A stretch of DNA of 64,000 bases from Campylobacter concisus (GTDB lineage: Bacteria > Campylobacterota > Campylobacteria > Campylobacterales > Campylobacteraceae): positions 62,001 through 126,000 of the forward strand of contig NZ_CP049264.1 of assembly GCF_003048875.2 (NCBI RefSeq). Reading direction: 5' to 3'. Of this stretch, positions 36,419 to 46,225 are shown one piece after another; the first letter of the stretch is position 1; each line of letters opens with the position of its first letter. The notes under the pieces were generated by a model. It saw nothing but the letters and a program-made list of their open reading frames with translations. It was not told where the DNA came from and did not search any database. A program made the position numbers and the translations under genes.

Positions 36419-37752
36419 TTTATGAAGTAGTCACCATCAAAGCTTACAAGCGAGTATTTTCTCTCGTTGCCGATACTCTCTTTAAGCTCATCGATACTCA
36501 AAAACTCCAAGCTATCGGCTCCTATGTACTCTCTGACCTCTTCGACGCTTTTTTTGGCGCTTATTAGCTCCTCAAAGCTTGGAGTGTCGATGCCGTATCG
36601 CTCAGGATACTTTAGCTCAGGGCACGCAACTCTGAAGTGAATTTCTTTCGCTCCTGCGTGTCTTAAGAGATCGACCACCTTTTTAGAAGTAGTGCCACGA
36701 ACGATGCTATCGTCGATCACGACGATACTTTTACCAGCTAGCACGCTTGACATCGGATTTAGTTTTAGTTTGACCTTTAAATTTCTCATCTCTTGGCTTG
36801 GCTCGATAAAGGTTCTGCCCACATAGTGATTTCTAGTGATGGCTAGCTCAAATGGAATTTTGCTCTCATTTGCGTATCCAAGCGCCGCTGGCACGCCACT
36901 ATCTGGCACAGGCACGACAAAATCAGCCTTTATCTTGCTCTTTCTAGCTAGCACCTCGCCCATCTTTTTTCTCACTTCATAGACGCTTTTGCCCTCTATA
37001 ACGCTATCTGGGCGCGCAAAGTAGATGTACTCAAAGGCACAAATTCTAGGGTCTGGCTCGAAAATTTGCAAGCTTTGAAACTCGCTCTTGCCATGCTCAA
37101 AAACTATCATCTCGCCAGGTCTAACATCTCTTATAAATGTTGCTCCCACAAGGTCAAATGCGCAAGTCTCGCTAGCTACGATGTATCCGCCATCTTTTAG
37201 CCTACCAAGGCTTAGTGGCCTAACACCCCAGCGGTCTCTTATGGCAAAGGTTTTGTGGCGTGACTGCACGAGCAAGCAGTAAGCGCCTTTTATCTTATCA
37301 AGTGCTGCGATGATGCGATCTTGTAGGTGTTCGTCGTGGTTTCTTGCGATGAGGTGGATGATGTTTTCTGTGTCCATATTTGTCTGAAATATCGCGCCAT
37401 CTTTGATGAGCTCGTTTCTAACCTCGTCTTTATTGACCAAATTTCCGTTGTGAACGATCGAGATTTGACCTAGGGCATAGTTGGCGGCTATTGGCTGGGC
37501 GTCACGGCCTGAGTTTTTGCCAGCTGTTGCGTAGCGGTTGTGACCGATCGCCATGTCGCCTTTTAATGAGCTTAAGATCTCTTCGTTAAAGACCTCGGTG
37601 ACTAGGCCGTTGCCCTTGTGAGTGGAGATCTCGCCGTCGTTACAGACGCTGATGCCACTTGCCTCTTGACCGCGGTGTTGCATAGAAAATAGCGCATAAT
37701 ACGCCGTTTTCGCCGCATCTTTAGAATTTATGATACCTACTATCGCACACAT
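36415..37752 (-). CDS. purF: Amidophosphoribosyltransferase
   Basis: 445 residues; first committed step of purine synthesis, PRPP + glutamine to phosphoribosylamine. The nucleophile Cys2 is exposed after removal of Met (MCAIVGI). The N-terminal glutaminase has SMQHRGQEASGI and GHNRYATAG; the C-terminal phosphoribosyltransferase has the PRPP loop VVIDDSIVRGTTSKK. In C. jejuni purF is likewise next to dapB. The 270 bases between purF and dapB show no gene. Confidence 0.97.
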   Translation of the reverse strand: MCAIVGIINSKDAAKTAYYALFSMQHRGQEASGISVCNDGEISTHKGNGLVTEVFNEEILSSLKGDMAIGHNRYATAGKNSGRDAQPIAANYALGQISIVHNGNLVNKDEVRNELIKDGAIFQTNMDTENIIHLIARNHDEHLQDRIIAALDKIKGAYCLLVQSRHKTFAIRDRWGVRPLSLGRLKDGGYIVASETCAFDLVGATFIRDVRPGEMIVFEHGKSEFQSLQIFEPDPRICAFEYIYFARPDSVIEGKSVYEVRKKMGEVLARKSKIKADFVVPVPDSGVPAALGYANESKIPFELAITRNHYVGRTFIEPSQEMRNLKVKLKLNPMSSVLAGKSIVVIDDSIVRGTTSKKVVDLLRHAGAKEIHFRVACPELKYPERYGIDTPSFEELISAKKSVEEVREYIGADSLEFLSIDELKESIGNERKYSLVSFDGDYFIK

Positions 37753-38024
37753 CTTTTATCCTCTTTTCATCTTTTTAAATTTCATCTTTACAGTTAAATT
37801 TCATAGCCAACGCTAAGCACTTTTTGTAAGTGACTTGTTGCCCAAAGTGCTGGCACACTTGCCGTTATTTGCACCATTTATAACAATCCACATGCACTAA
37901 AACTAAATTTCATCATCTCAAATCAAACTCATTAGCTCTTAAATTTTGACGCTTTTTGCGCTCTGGTAGGTAGAATTTATCGCCAAATTCTAGCTTGCAT
38001 ATCTTTATATCATCAAGACTAAAT

Positions 38025-38795
38025 TTAATCATCAAGCCCCAAACTATCATCTATCGAGTATAGGCCGCTGCTCTGATTTTTTAGCCAGATAGCAGCCTTA
38101 ATGGCACCTTTTGAAAAGGTCGCTCTACTAGTTGCGGTGTGGTTTAGCTCGATAAATTCGCCGTCATTGTAAAAGCCAACCGTGTGACGACCGACCACGT
38201 CGCCGCCACGAAGCGCCATAACTGCGATCTCGTCTTTACTTCTTGCGCCCACCATGCCAGCTCTGCCAGTTACTAAAACATCTTTTAAATTTAGATCCCT
38301 TGCCTCTGCCACACAGCCCGCCAAGGTCATCGCAGTGCCGCTTGGAGCGTCCTTTTTGTGTCTGTGGTGCTGTTCGACTATCTCTATATCAAATTCTCTT
38401 AAAACTTTCGAAGCTATCCTTGCAATTCTATTTAACACTGCTACACCTAGACTCATGTTTGTTGCGTAGAGTATTGGCATAGTGCCTGATGCTAGATGAA
38501 GCAAATTTTTCTCATCGTCATTTAGTCCGGTTGTGCCGATGACTAGTGGTTTTGGGTTGGTTCTAGCGTAGTTTAGCAGTGCTACGGTCGCCTCTTTTTG
38601 GCTAAAGTCGATGATAACGTCGCACGCTTCAAAAAATTTAGCAAAGTCGTTTGTCAAAAGCTCACTGCTTAAATTTTCAACCTCATTTTTTTGGCTAAAA
38701 GCGACGCTTAAAGTGGCGTCTTTTTCATCTTTCAAACAAGAGATGATACTTTGAGCCATCTTGCCACTAGCGCCGTAAAGTCCTATTTTTACCAA
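38025..38795 (-). CDS. dapB: 4-hydroxy-tetrahydrodipicolinate reductase
   Basis: 256 residues; NAD(P)H-dependent step of lysine/meso-diaminopimelate synthesis, needed for peptidoglycan. The nucleotide motif is GLYGASGKM, and the catalytic/substrate motif is [18 protein letters not shown], with KD and SGTA binding the substrate. The start is a TTG (38795) preceded by AAGGATAAA. Length is normal. Confidence 0.96.
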   Translation of the reverse strand: MVKIGLYGASGKMAQSIISCLKDEKDATLSVAFSQKNEVENLSSELLTNDFAKFFEACDVIIDFSQKEATVALLNYARTNPKPLVIGTTGLNDDEKNLLHLASGTMPILYATNMSLGVAVLNRIARIASKVLREFDIEIVEQHHRHKKDAPSGTAMTLAGCVAEARDLNLKDVLVTGRAGMVGARSKDEIAVMALRGGDVVGRHTVGFYNDGEFIELNHTATSRATFSKGAIKAAIWLKNQSSGLYSIDDSLGLDD

Positions 38796-39095
38796 AATTT
38801 ATCCTTTGAATTTTGGTTGAAATTTAACATAAATTTTATTATAGAGAGATTACGAAATGGCTTTTGAAAATAGCTATTTGAGGCTAGAAATTAATTACAA
38901 ATTAGCATTTTGGTAACTGCTGCGATCAGAAAAATGGATATTGATTATATTAGAGCGCACTTTTTGCTTATTTTATGCAAAAAGGCAACTACGCTATGTA
39001 TTTTATTAATGCAATTTTTGAAAAAGTGCTCTGATAAGCCTAAAAACCAAGCATTTTTTAAATATAAATTTGACTAAAAGTTTATTTTGAAAGAG
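38796..39095. other. Intergenic stretch, nothing recognised
   Basis: About 300 AT-rich bases between dapB and the trxB terminator. A TATAAT-like box for dapB is possible (minus strand, near 38839: 'attataga'), but no gene, RNA or repeat could be supported. Confidence 0.4.
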
Positions 39096-39124
39096 AAATT
39101 TAGCCAAAAAATTTGGCTAAATTT
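39096..39124 (-). terminator. Terminator after trxB
   Basis: Perfect 13-bp arms AAATTTAGCCAAA / TTTGGCTAAATTT with a 3-nt loop, 8 bases beyond the trxB stop codon. Confidence 0.8.
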
Positions 39125-39132
39125 GTTGAGTA

Positions 39133-40071
39133 TTAATGCAAGCTTTCTATGTAGCTCATAGCGCTAAGTGCAGCCACTGCGCCATCACCTGCTGCTACGA
39201 TGACTTGCTTTGGAGCATCCTCTCTGATATCGCCTGCTACAAAGAGCCCTTTTAGGCTAGTTTGCATCTTAAGGTTTGTCTTAACCTGTCCGCCATCAGC
39301 CATTTCGCAGATAAATTTGCCGTTTTCATCTTTTAAAATTTCGTTATTTACATTTAGTCCGACAAAGGTGAAAATGCCCGGCACATCAAGCACGCGCTCG
39401 CCATTTTTGGTATCAAGCACGATCTTTGTTAGACCCATTTTATCGCCAAGCGCCTCTTTTACAGTTGCACTTGTTATAAACTCGATCTTCTCATTTTTTC
39501 TAGCTTTTTCAACGGTTGTTGGCGCCGCTCTAAATTCGTCACGTCTATGCACTAGATAAACTTTTGAGCAGATATTTGCTAGATAAAGTGCCTCTTCAAC
39601 AGCTGTGTCGCCACCGCCAAGGACGGCTACCTCTTTGTTTTTGTAAAAGAAGCCATCGCATGTTGCGCATGTGCTAACGCCTTTACCAAAGAACTCATCT
39701 TCGCCCTTAAATCCAGCACGCCTTGGGGTTGAGCCAGTCGCTACGATGACAGCCTTTGCCTGCTCGCTCTTGCCGCCCTCAAGTAAAATTTCAAAGCTGC
39801 CATCTCCATTTTTTCTAACGCCAACGACGTTTGCCCACTTATGAACTAGTCCAAATGCACTGCACTGCTTCCACCAAGTGCTCATAAAGTCAAAACCGCT
39901 CTCGCCAGGGGCTTTTTGACCTGGGTAGTTTTCTATCTCTGAGCTAGAGGTGATCTGACCGCCAGGCTCGCCTTTTTCAAACATTACAACATTTTTTAGT
40001 CCGCCTCTAGTGGCGTAAAGTCCGGCGCTTAGTCCTGCTGGACCGCCTCCGATGATCGCTAAATCAAGCAT
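39133..40071 (-). CDS. trxB: Thioredoxin reductase
   Basis: 312-residue FAD/NADPH flavoprotein. FAD motif [13 protein letters not shown], redox-active disulfide CATCDG, NADPH motif [14 protein letters not shown], and C-terminal FAD motif [10 protein letters not shown] are all intact. It recycles thioredoxin, encoded two genes upstream, which in turn serves peroxiredoxins and ribonucleotide reductase. Nine bases separate it from the membrane protein gene that lies between it and trxA. Confidence 0.97.
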   Translation of the reverse strand: MLDLAIIGGGPAGLSAGLYATRGGLKNVVMFEKGEPGGQITSSSEIENYPGQKAPGESGFDFMSTWWKQCSAFGLVHKWANVVGVRKNGDGSFEILLEGGKSEQAKAVIVATGSTPRRAGFKGEDEFFGKGVSTCATCDGFFYKNKEVAVLGGGDTAVEEALYLANICSKVYLVHRRDEFRAAPTTVEKARKNEKIEFITSATVKEALGDKMGLTKIVLDTKNGERVLDVPGIFTFVGLNVNNEILKDENGKFICEMADGGQVKTNLKMQTSLKGLFVAGDIREDAPKQVIVAAGDGAVAALSAMSYIESLH

Positions 40072-40080
40072 AAATTTCCT

Positions 40081-40527
40081 TTATTCTAAAACATTTATGG
40101 ACGAATTTTGTTTATAAATTTCGCCCCTTTGATGAACTATCTCAACACTGCTAGGAAGCTTCGTGATGCTTAAATTTCGCATAAGCTCTAGGACTGTATT
40201 TATATCTGAGCTTATGTATTTTAGTGTTGAGTTTGACTCATATCTTTTTTGAAAGATATCAATCGCCACAACTGTTTCATTTTTGGTTGGTAAAATTTCG
40301 TCTAATTTTGATTGATTTGAACTGAAGATTAAAAGCGTATATTTTGGCTCTTTTGGAGTGAAAATTTCGCTTTTTTCGTAAAAAACTAGCTTCGCAAAAT
40401 CAACAAATTTATATTGTGAAAAACGATAGTTGCTATACGCAAATGCAGCCGCTATCATAGCTGCACCAAAAAATGAACCAAATATATAGGTAAGAGGAAG
40501 CAGACTTCCTCTTCTTTTTTCGCTCAT
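40081..40527 (-). CDS. Membrane-anchored protein, possible thioredoxin fold without active-site cysteines
   Basis: 148 residues: one transmembrane segment (about 10-30), then a periplasmic or cytoplasmic domain. Its strand-loop pattern YTLLIFSSNQSKLDEILP followed by an IDIFQKRY segment and KLPSSVEIVHQRGEIYK (cis-Pro-like loop) is what one expects of a thioredoxin fold in which the CXXC is replaced by SNQS. No cysteine occurs in the whole protein. Wedged between trxA and trxB with a one-base overlap to trxA. A redox role is inference; I do not recognise the family. Confidence 0.6.
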   Translation of the reverse strand: MSEKRRGSLLPLTYIFGSFFGAAMIAAAFAYSNYRFSQYKFVDFAKLVFYEKSEIFTPKEPKYTLLIFSSNQSKLDEILPTKNETVVAIDIFQKRYESNSTLKYISSDINTVLELMRNLSITKLPSSVEIVHQRGEIYKQNSSINVLE

Positions 40528-40841
40528 TAAAGAAGCGAATTTAGTTTGTCAGTTAGGGCTTGTTTTGACTGCGCACCGACCATTTGCTCAACTAGCTCGC
40601 CATTTTTGAAAAATAGCAATGTTGGGATCGATCTAATGCCAAACTCAACTGCAAGATCTTGCACTTCATCAGTATTTACCTTGCAAATTTTTGCTTTGCC
40701 CTCAAAGTCTTCAGCAAGCTCTTCGATCACTGGAGCTAGCATACGGCAAGGTCCGCACCATGGAGCCCAGAAATCTACTAGAGCAACGCCTTCTTTTGTT
40801 ACATCAAAATTTTCTTTTGTGAGTTCGATGTATTTTCCCAT
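40527..40841 (-). CDS. trxA: Thioredoxin
   Basis: 104 residues with the classical WCGPC active site (WAPWCGPCRM, about 28-37), the buried Asp (FDVTKEGVALVDFWA) and cis-Pro76 in IRSIPTLLFF. A good AAGGAG precedes the ATG. It is first in a unit with the cysteine-free membrane protein and trxB. Confidence 0.97.
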   Translation of the reverse strand: MGKYIELTKENFDVTKEGVALVDFWAPWCGPCRMLAPVIEELAEDFEGKAKICKVNTDEVQDLAVEFGIRSIPTLLFFKNGELVEQMVGAQSKQALTDKLNSLL

Positions 40842-40914
40842 TTGTTCTCCTTATTTTCAAGTTGTGGCAATTATACAAAATCAAATTTAAATTTTAGCTA
40901 AATAATAAATTTTA

Positions 40915-41256
40915 TTATAAACTAATATTTTCTATCAGCTCAAAATCTTCATTTTTAACAACAAGTAGATCAAGCTGAAAGTCTCTGTTTGGCTCATTTT
41001 TCATCATATAAAAATTTATAGTTTTTAAAATTTTCATATATTTTGCCTTGTTTAGCCTATACTCCGCTTCGTATCCTCCGCTGGTTGCTTTTACCTCTAT
41101 AAAATGTAAAATTTTATCGCTACTTAGCGCGATGATGTCGATCTCGCCAAATTTAGAGTGAAAATTTCTCTCTAAAATGACAAAACCAAGCTTACACAAA
41201 AACTCGCACGCCCTATCTTCGGAGCTCTTACCAAAGAGATACTCTTTTAGCCCCAA
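40915..41256 (-). CDS. YraN/UPF0102-family nuclease-fold protein
   Basis: 113 residues. The restriction-endonuclease-like core is visible: E in the RACEFLCKLG helix, GEIDIIALSSD and FIEVKATSGG (D-ExK). YraN proteins are predicted Holliday-junction-type nucleases, role unproven. The start is a TTG (41256) two bases past the hom stop codon, with GAGGAG upstream overlapping the end of hom. Same gene order as C. jejuni Cj0148c-Cj0149c. Confidence 0.88.
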   Translation of the reverse strand: MGLKEYLFGKSSEDRACEFLCKLGFVILERNFHSKFGEIDIIALSSDKILHFIEVKATSGGYEAEYRLNKAKYMKILKTINFYMMKNEPNRDFQLDLLVVKNEDFELIENISL

Positions 41257-41257
41257 G

Positions 41258-42520
41258 CTACTCCTCGATCCTCATCATAAATGGCTCTTCTTTTATATAC
41301 TCTTGCTCTTTTAAAAGCTCCATAGTTCGCTTTGCATCAGCCTCCAAGCTCGTGTGCGTCGTGAAAAATAGCACGGCATACTCGCTCTCATCTTTTGGCT
41401 TTTGTAGCAAGCTGTCGATCGAAAGATTGTTTTCGCTCATTAAATTTGTTATCTTTGCTAGCACGCCCATTTTGTCTTCGACTTTTAGCCTAAAGTAATA
41501 CTTCGTCTTTATCCTGTCGCGATCAAGAAGCTCCAAAGTATTTAGCTCAAATGGCGCTTTGTATCCAAGCATCGGCGACTTGCTATCTCTTGCGATGTCG
41601 ATGAGATCGCTAATTACTGCGCTTGCTGTCGCGTCGCCACCAGCTCCTGGGCCATAATACATCGTCTCGCCAACGACCTCGCCAACGACACTGATAGCAT
41701 TTGTCACGCCGCTTGCCTTTGCTATCATTTTATTTTGCGGCACAAGCGCTGGATGCACGCGTAGTTCGACCTTGCCCTCGCTTTTTTTGGCAATGGCTAG
41801 AAGTTTTATTGAGTATTCAAAATCTTTTGCGAAAAATATATCTTCTGGCGTGATGCCTTGTACCCCCTCGATCAAGATATCCTCTGGATCGCCGTGCACG
41901 CCATATGCGATGCTAGCTAGGATGAGAAGCTTGTGAGCCGTGTCAAAGCCGCCCACGTCAAAGGTAGGATCGGCCTCAGCGTATCCAAGTTCTTGTGCTT
42001 TTTTAAGCGCGTCTTTGAAATTTGAGCCTTCATTCATCATCGATGTTAGGATGTAGTTGCTGGTGCCGTTTAGTATGCCATTTATACTTAAGATGTGGTT
42101 TGCGCTAAGCCCCTCTCTTAAGGCTCTGATGATCGGTATGCCACCAGCCACGCTTGCTTCAAAGCCAAATGGCGTGTTTTTGGCTAAATTTTGCAAAGCA
42201 TATCTGTGATAGGCAAGAAGCGCCTTGTTTGCAGTGACGACCGCTTTTTTGCGCTTTAAAATTTCACTCACCACTCTAAAAGGCTCTTCAACACCGCCCA
42301 TAAGCTCGATAAAAACGTCGATATCATCGCGGTTTATGACGCTATTTATATTGTCAGTCAAAGGGATGTCAGCGTCTCTTTTTTTATTTAAATTTCTAAC
42401 CACGCCGATGACTGGCACTATCTCTTCGCCACATCTTGCTGCGATTAGCTTTTTGTTTTTTAGTAAAATTTTTGCAACCGACTCGCCAACGGTTCCAACG
42501 CCTAAAATCGCTACATTCAT
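41258..42520 (-). CDS. hom: Homoserine dehydrogenase
   Basis: 420 residues; reduces aspartate semialdehyde to homoserine for threonine and methionine. The N-terminal NAD(P) motif is GVGTVGESVAK, the catalytic segment is GILNGTSNYILTSM with the family Lys near KKAQELGYAEADPTFDVGGFD, and a C-terminal ACT domain (about 345-415, DKMGVLAKITNLMSE) allows threonine feedback. Four-base overlap with the aminotransferase gene upstream. Confidence 0.96.
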   Translation of the reverse strand: MNVAILGVGTVGESVAKILLKNKKLIAARCGEEIVPVIGVVRNLNKKRDADIPLTDNINSVINRDDIDVFIELMGGVEEPFRVVSEILKRKKAVVTANKALLAYHRYALQNLAKNTPFGFEASVAGGIPIIRALREGLSANHILSINGILNGTSNYILTSMMNEGSNFKDALKKAQELGYAEADPTFDVGGFDTAHKLLILASIAYGVHGDPEDILIEGVQGITPEDIFFAKDFEYSIKLLAIAKKSEGKVELRVHPALVPQNKMIAKASGVTNAISVVGEVVGETMYYGPGAGGDATASAVISDLIDIARDSKSPMLGYKAPFELNTLELLDRDRIKTKYYFRLKVEDKMGVLAKITNLMSENNLSIDSLLQKPKDESEYAVLFFTTHTSLEADAKRTMELLKEQEYIKEEPFMMRIEE

Positions 42521-43725
42521 TCAAATTCTTTCAAATATTTTTTTATATTTCTTGCTGCTTGTCTTATCCTATTTTCATTTTCGATAAGAGCTAAGCGCAC
42601 ATAGTCGTTTCCGCCCTCGCCAAAACCAATGCCTGGACTAACTGCAACTGAAGCCTTTGTAAGAAGCTGCTTTGAAAACTCAAGACTGCCTAAGTGGCTC
42701 ACCTTTGGTGGAAGTTTCGCCCAGATAAACATGCTGGCATTTGGCTTTTTAAGCTCCCAACCAGCCTGAGCAAAGGCCTCTATCATCACATCTCTTCTTT
42801 TTTCATAAATTTGGCGTATCTCTTCAACGCAGCTTTGATCGCCGTCAAGTGCGACCGTGGCTGAGACTTGAATAGGCGTAAACATGCCGTAATCAACCCA
42901 TGATTTTATCTTTTTAAGCGCAGCGCAAAGTCTCTTGTTTCCGCACATGAAGCCAACTCTCCAGCCTGCCATGTTGTAGCTTTTTGAAAGAGTGTAGCAC
43001 TCGACTGCGACATCTTTTGCGCCTTCAACTTCAAAGATGCTTGGCGTTTTGTAGCCATCAAATGTAAGATCCGCATAAGCGATATCTGAGATGATGTAAA
43101 ATCTCTCTTGCTTTGCGATGCTTACAAGGCGCTCGTAAAAGCTCTTTTGCACGGTCACGGTCGTTGGATTGTGAGGGAAATTTACGACTACATATTTTGG
43201 CTTTGGCGAGCTTGCGTGTATCGTCTGGATCAAATTTTCAAAAAATTTATTCTCGTCTAGCTCAAATTTATCGTTGTAGTGAAGTGGCATCTTTGCGACG
43301 CTTCCGCCAGCAAATAAAAACGCTTGCGTGTGTATCGGGTATGCAGGATCAGGCACGATAGCCACGTCGCCTGGGTTTATCACGGCTTGAGCAAGATGCA
43401 CAAAGCCCTCTTTGCTGCCCATTGTGGCTACTGCTTCAGTTTCTGGGTCTAAATTTACGCCGTATTTTCTCTTGTACCAGTTGCAAATGGCAAGGCGAAG
43501 CTTATAAATTCCAGCACTGGCTGAGTAGCCGTGGGTCTTGTCTTTTTGCGCGCTTTCGCATAGTTTATCGACGATGTGCTGTGGTGTTCTGCCTTCTGGG
43601 TTACCCATAGAAAAGTCGATGATGTCCTCGCCAGCTCTGCGTGCTGCCATTTTTATAGCATTTACTTCGGCAAAAACGTAGTTTGGTAAACGCTCAATTG
43701 TATTAAATCTTATCTCATCAAACAC
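42517..43725 (-). CDS. Class I/II PLP aminotransferase (aspartate/alanine/LL-DAP type)
   Basis: 402 residues, fold-type I. The PLP lysine lies in YTLSKSYNMAGWRVGF, substrate Arg near the C-terminus in NDYVRLALIENENRIRQA, and the NFPHNPTT motif binds the cofactor. It is the homologue of C. jejuni Cj0150c; specificity within aspartate, alanine or branched keto acids cannot be read from motifs. Location before hom suggests aspartate-family amino acids. The start is a GTG at 43725. Confidence 0.9.
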   Translation of the reverse strand: MFDEIRFNTIERLPNYVFAEVNAIKMAARRAGEDIIDFSMGNPEGRTPQHIVDKLCESAQKDKTHGYSASAGIYKLRLAICNWYKRKYGVNLDPETEAVATMGSKEGFVHLAQAVINPGDVAIVPDPAYPIHTQAFLFAGGSVAKMPLHYNDKFELDENKFFENLIQTIHASSPKPKYVVVNFPHNPTTVTVQKSFYERLVSIAKQERFYIISDIAYADLTFDGYKTPSIFEVEGAKDVAVECYTLSKSYNMAGWRVGFMCGNKRLCAALKKIKSWVDYGMFTPIQVSATVALDGDQSCVEEIRQIYEKRRDVMIEAFAQAGWELKKPNASMFIWAKLPPKVSHLGSLEFSKQLLTKASVAVSPGIGFGEGGNDYVRLALIENENRIRQAARNIKKYLKEFE

Positions 43726-43734
43726 TGTTTGCTC

Positions 43735-44517
43735 CTATTTTATAAGCTTGATAATTATCTCATTTTTAATGTTAGTTATGTCGTTATTGTCGCTAATTAA
43801 CGCATATTTTGCGTCATTAGCTAAATTTATGGTGTAGTTAGTTTTTATCTCGTTTTCTCTTTTTAGATCGATTTGGTTTAAATTTTTATCATAAATTCTA
43901 ACAAGTGGCACCCATTTGTTTGGCTCATTTGAGATGATATTTAGGCTGTTTGCACCTGCCACGTCGACGATATAGACGCCGCCACTTTTTACAAGTGGGG
44001 TCTCTTCGTTAAAATTTACTTTTGATGCATCAAGGCTCATATTTTTAGCATCCAAATAAAGCGCTAAATTTCCATCAAGCCTATCAAATCCCATGATCTT
44101 AAAGCCACTTTTACTAAGCGTGAAATTTAGTAAATTTGGATCTATGCCGCCACTTTTTAGAGCTAAAATCCCATAAGAAATTTCACTGCCATTTTTTAGA
44201 GAATTTACCCTTGCCACGCTTATATTTGCATCTTCAAGAGCTAAATTTATCGATTTTACAAATAGTGCTGAGGGGACTTTTTGCGTGCTTATAAATTTTA
44301 AATTTAAGCTATTTGAGCTAAAAGAGAGAGCATCGTAGTTTGAGCTTTGCTTTAGTCTTGAGACTAGCTCGCCAACGTTTAGCGAGCCGTTAGTGTCTAA
44401 ATTTTCTAAAGAAATTTGCAGATCTTTTCCGCTGCTTAGTGCGTTTGCGCTACTATTTAGATCAAAAGCGTATGAAAAAACGCTAAAAAGAAGAAATATG
44501 GCTAGTTTTTTTACCAA
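43735..44517 (-). CDS. Periplasmic protein of unknown function (Cj0151c-like)
   Basis: 260 residues with a Sec signal (MVKKLAIFLLFSVFSYA, about 1-17). It is Asn/Ser/Leu-rich and predicted mostly beta. No catalytic motif is recognised and no cysteine occurs in the mature protein. The start is a TTG (44517) that overlaps the stop of the RodZ-like gene, so the two are coupled. The position equals that of C. jejuni Cj0151c. Confidence 0.75.
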   Translation of the reverse strand: MVKKLAIFLLFSVFSYAFDLNSSANALSSGKDLQISLENLDTNGSLNVGELVSRLKQSSNYDALSFSSNSLNLKFISTQKVPSALFVKSINLALEDANISVARVNSLKNGSEISYGILALKSGGIDPNLLNFTLSKSGFKIMGFDRLDGNLALYLDAKNMSLDASKVNFNEETPLVKSGGVYIVDVAGANSLNIISNEPNKWVPLVRIYDKNLNQIDLKRENEIKTNYTINLANDAKYALISDNNDITNIKNEIIIKLIK

Positions 44518-45452
44518 GATTTGCCCTTATTCATCTCGACAAACTCGTCATAAGTTAAAAATTTCATATCGCCATTTTCTACTAAAAATCTAGCTGGACG
44601 GCTTGGGTTATACTTTGTCACTTTGTCGCCGATCTTAAGCTCGATGTTGCCATTTCCGCAAACGACTAGCTGTCTTTGGTCTAAATTTATATTGACACTT
44701 TTGCTTGTGTCGCTTGATGTTTTTTGACCATTTTCAAGGTTGATGATGCCTATCCAAACGCGTTGTTTTGGTGTGATGATCGCTTCATTTAGCGGTTTTG
44801 TCACGTTTTGCTCTATTTTTGGAGCTGGCTGGGCTGCCATGCTAGGTTTTAGGGCATTTTGATCAACGCTAGCAGGACTTACAGTCATGTTTTGCTCAGC
44901 TGGAGCTGAAATTTTCACGCTTGAAGCGTTTGCATCGATCTTTGGAGTGTTTTGAGAGATCGTTACGTTTGTGTCGATTATATTTTTCTTCACTTCATTT
45001 ACGATGCTTGATTGCGAGTAGCTCACGCTTGTGTTGTCTTCATTTAAGCTTGCTATGAAATTTTGGACGTATTTGTAAGCATCAAAGTAGTAAGCACCGC
45101 CAGCGATGATAGCTAAAATGATGATCCAGAATAAAAATCCAGCCCCGCCACCGCTACTTTGCCTTTGGATCGAGACATCTTCAGGTGTGTAAGAAGAAAT
45201 TTTTGGGCTAACTTTTGTTTTTTTGCTCTCATCAGGCATATTTTCTTGCATGAAAGCGTCGTATTCAGCGAGAAGTTCGCTAAGATCGACGCCATACTCA
45301 CGCTGTAAAATTTTGGCGTAACCTCTCATGTTTAAGCGTGATAATTTTTCAAAATTTTTGTCAAAAATGTATTGTAAAAATGTGGGTTCAATGTGCGTTT
45401 TACGCGAAATTTCCTTTATGCCTATCTCTTTTAAATTTTCTAATTCATTCAT
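44511..45452 (-). CDS. RodZ-like bitopic protein: cytoplasmic HTH, one TM, periplasmic domain
   Basis: 313 residues. The first ~65 residues form a Cro-like helix-turn-helix (IGIKEISRKTHIEPTFLQYI), a linker and a single transmembrane segment follow (about 105-123, GFLFWIIILAIIAGGAYYF), then an Asn/Thr/Gln-rich stalk and a C-terminal domain with WIGIINLENG. This is the topology of RodZ, the MreB-binding shape factor, though identity is too low to be certain. It overlaps the rRNA methyltransferase gene upstream by 8 bases. Confidence 0.75.
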   Translation of the reverse strand: MNELENLKEIGIKEISRKTHIEPTFLQYIFDKNFEKLSRLNMRGYAKILQREYGVDLSELLAEYDAFMQENMPDESKKTKVSPKISSYTPEDVSIQRQSSGGGAGFLFWIIILAIIAGGAYYFDAYKYVQNFIASLNEDNTSVSYSQSSIVNEVKKNIIDTNVTISQNTPKIDANASSVKISAPAEQNMTVSPASVDQNALKPSMAAQPAPKIEQNVTKPLNEAIITPKQRVWIGIINLENGQKTSSDTSKSVNINLDQRQLVVCGNGNIELKIGDKVTKYNPSRPARFLVENGDMKFLTYDEFVEMNKGKSW

Positions 45453-46125
45453 CTATCATCCTATCACAAATTATCGCAAAAGCTGCACTTACATTTAGGG
45501 AGTCCCAGCCATCTTTTAGCTTGATACCGACGCACTCATCGCACTTTGCTAGAGCTTTTTGCGGTATGCCTTCACCCTCTGAGCCCATCACCAAAGCCCT
45601 TTTGCCAGCAAATTTCATCTCTTTTATATTTTTGCCGTTGCTTGCCGTCGCGTAGAGCCTAAAACCACACTGTTTTAGCTCGTTTAGCAGGCTAAGTCCG
45701 TCTTCAAAGATCGCTATTGGTATCTCGTAAGCAGCACCGCTACTTGACCTTAAAACGCCTTGCATATTTACACTTTTTGTAACGATGACAAGTCCTTCGC
45801 AGCCTAGAGCATAGGCACTTCTAGCGATGGCACCGATGTTTCCGACGTCACTTATGCCATAAAGCACGGCGATGAAATTTAGCTTTTTTAGCTCGCTAAT
45901 GTCTGAAAACTCAAACTCGCTAACGCTTGCTAAGAAACCTTGATGGTTGCCGCCATGCGCCATCGACTGAGCTTTTTGATTATCCACGCGGATGATCTTC
46001 TTGCCAGTGCCACAAATTTTAGAGAAGAGTTTTTTATCACACTCTTTTGAGAGATAGATCTCTTCTAGGATCTGTGGGCGCTTGTTCAAAATATGTAAAA
46101 ATAGCTGTTTTCCGTATATTATCAT
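45445..46125 (-). CDS. TrmH/RlmB-family 2'-O-ribose RNA methyltransferase
   Basis: 226 residues of the SPOUT class. An N-terminal substrate-binding domain is followed by the three knot motifs: GNIGAIARSAYALG, ALVMGSEGEGI and DSLNVSAAFAI. The likeliest target is 23S rRNA G2251 (RlmB), but tRNA G18 cannot be excluded from sequence alone. Same place as C. jejuni Cj0153c. Confidence 0.9.
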   Translation of the reverse strand: MIIYGKQLFLHILNKRPQILEEIYLSKECDKKLFSKICGTGKKIIRVDNQKAQSMAHGGNHQGFLASVSEFEFSDISELKKLNFIAVLYGISDVGNIGAIARSAYALGCEGLVIVTKSVNMQGVLRSSSGAAYEIPIAIFEDGLSLLNELKQCGFRLYATASNGKNIKEMKFAGKRALVMGSEGEGIPQKALAKCDECVGIKLKDGWDSLNVSAAFAIICDRMIDE

Positions 46126-46225
46126 GGTTGCTTATGGTAGCTAAAGTCAAGTAAAATTTAACTTATTTTGCTTCTAAATTTGAGTGAATTTTTGAAACTT
46201 TTTAGCAAAATTTGAGCTTTTAAAT

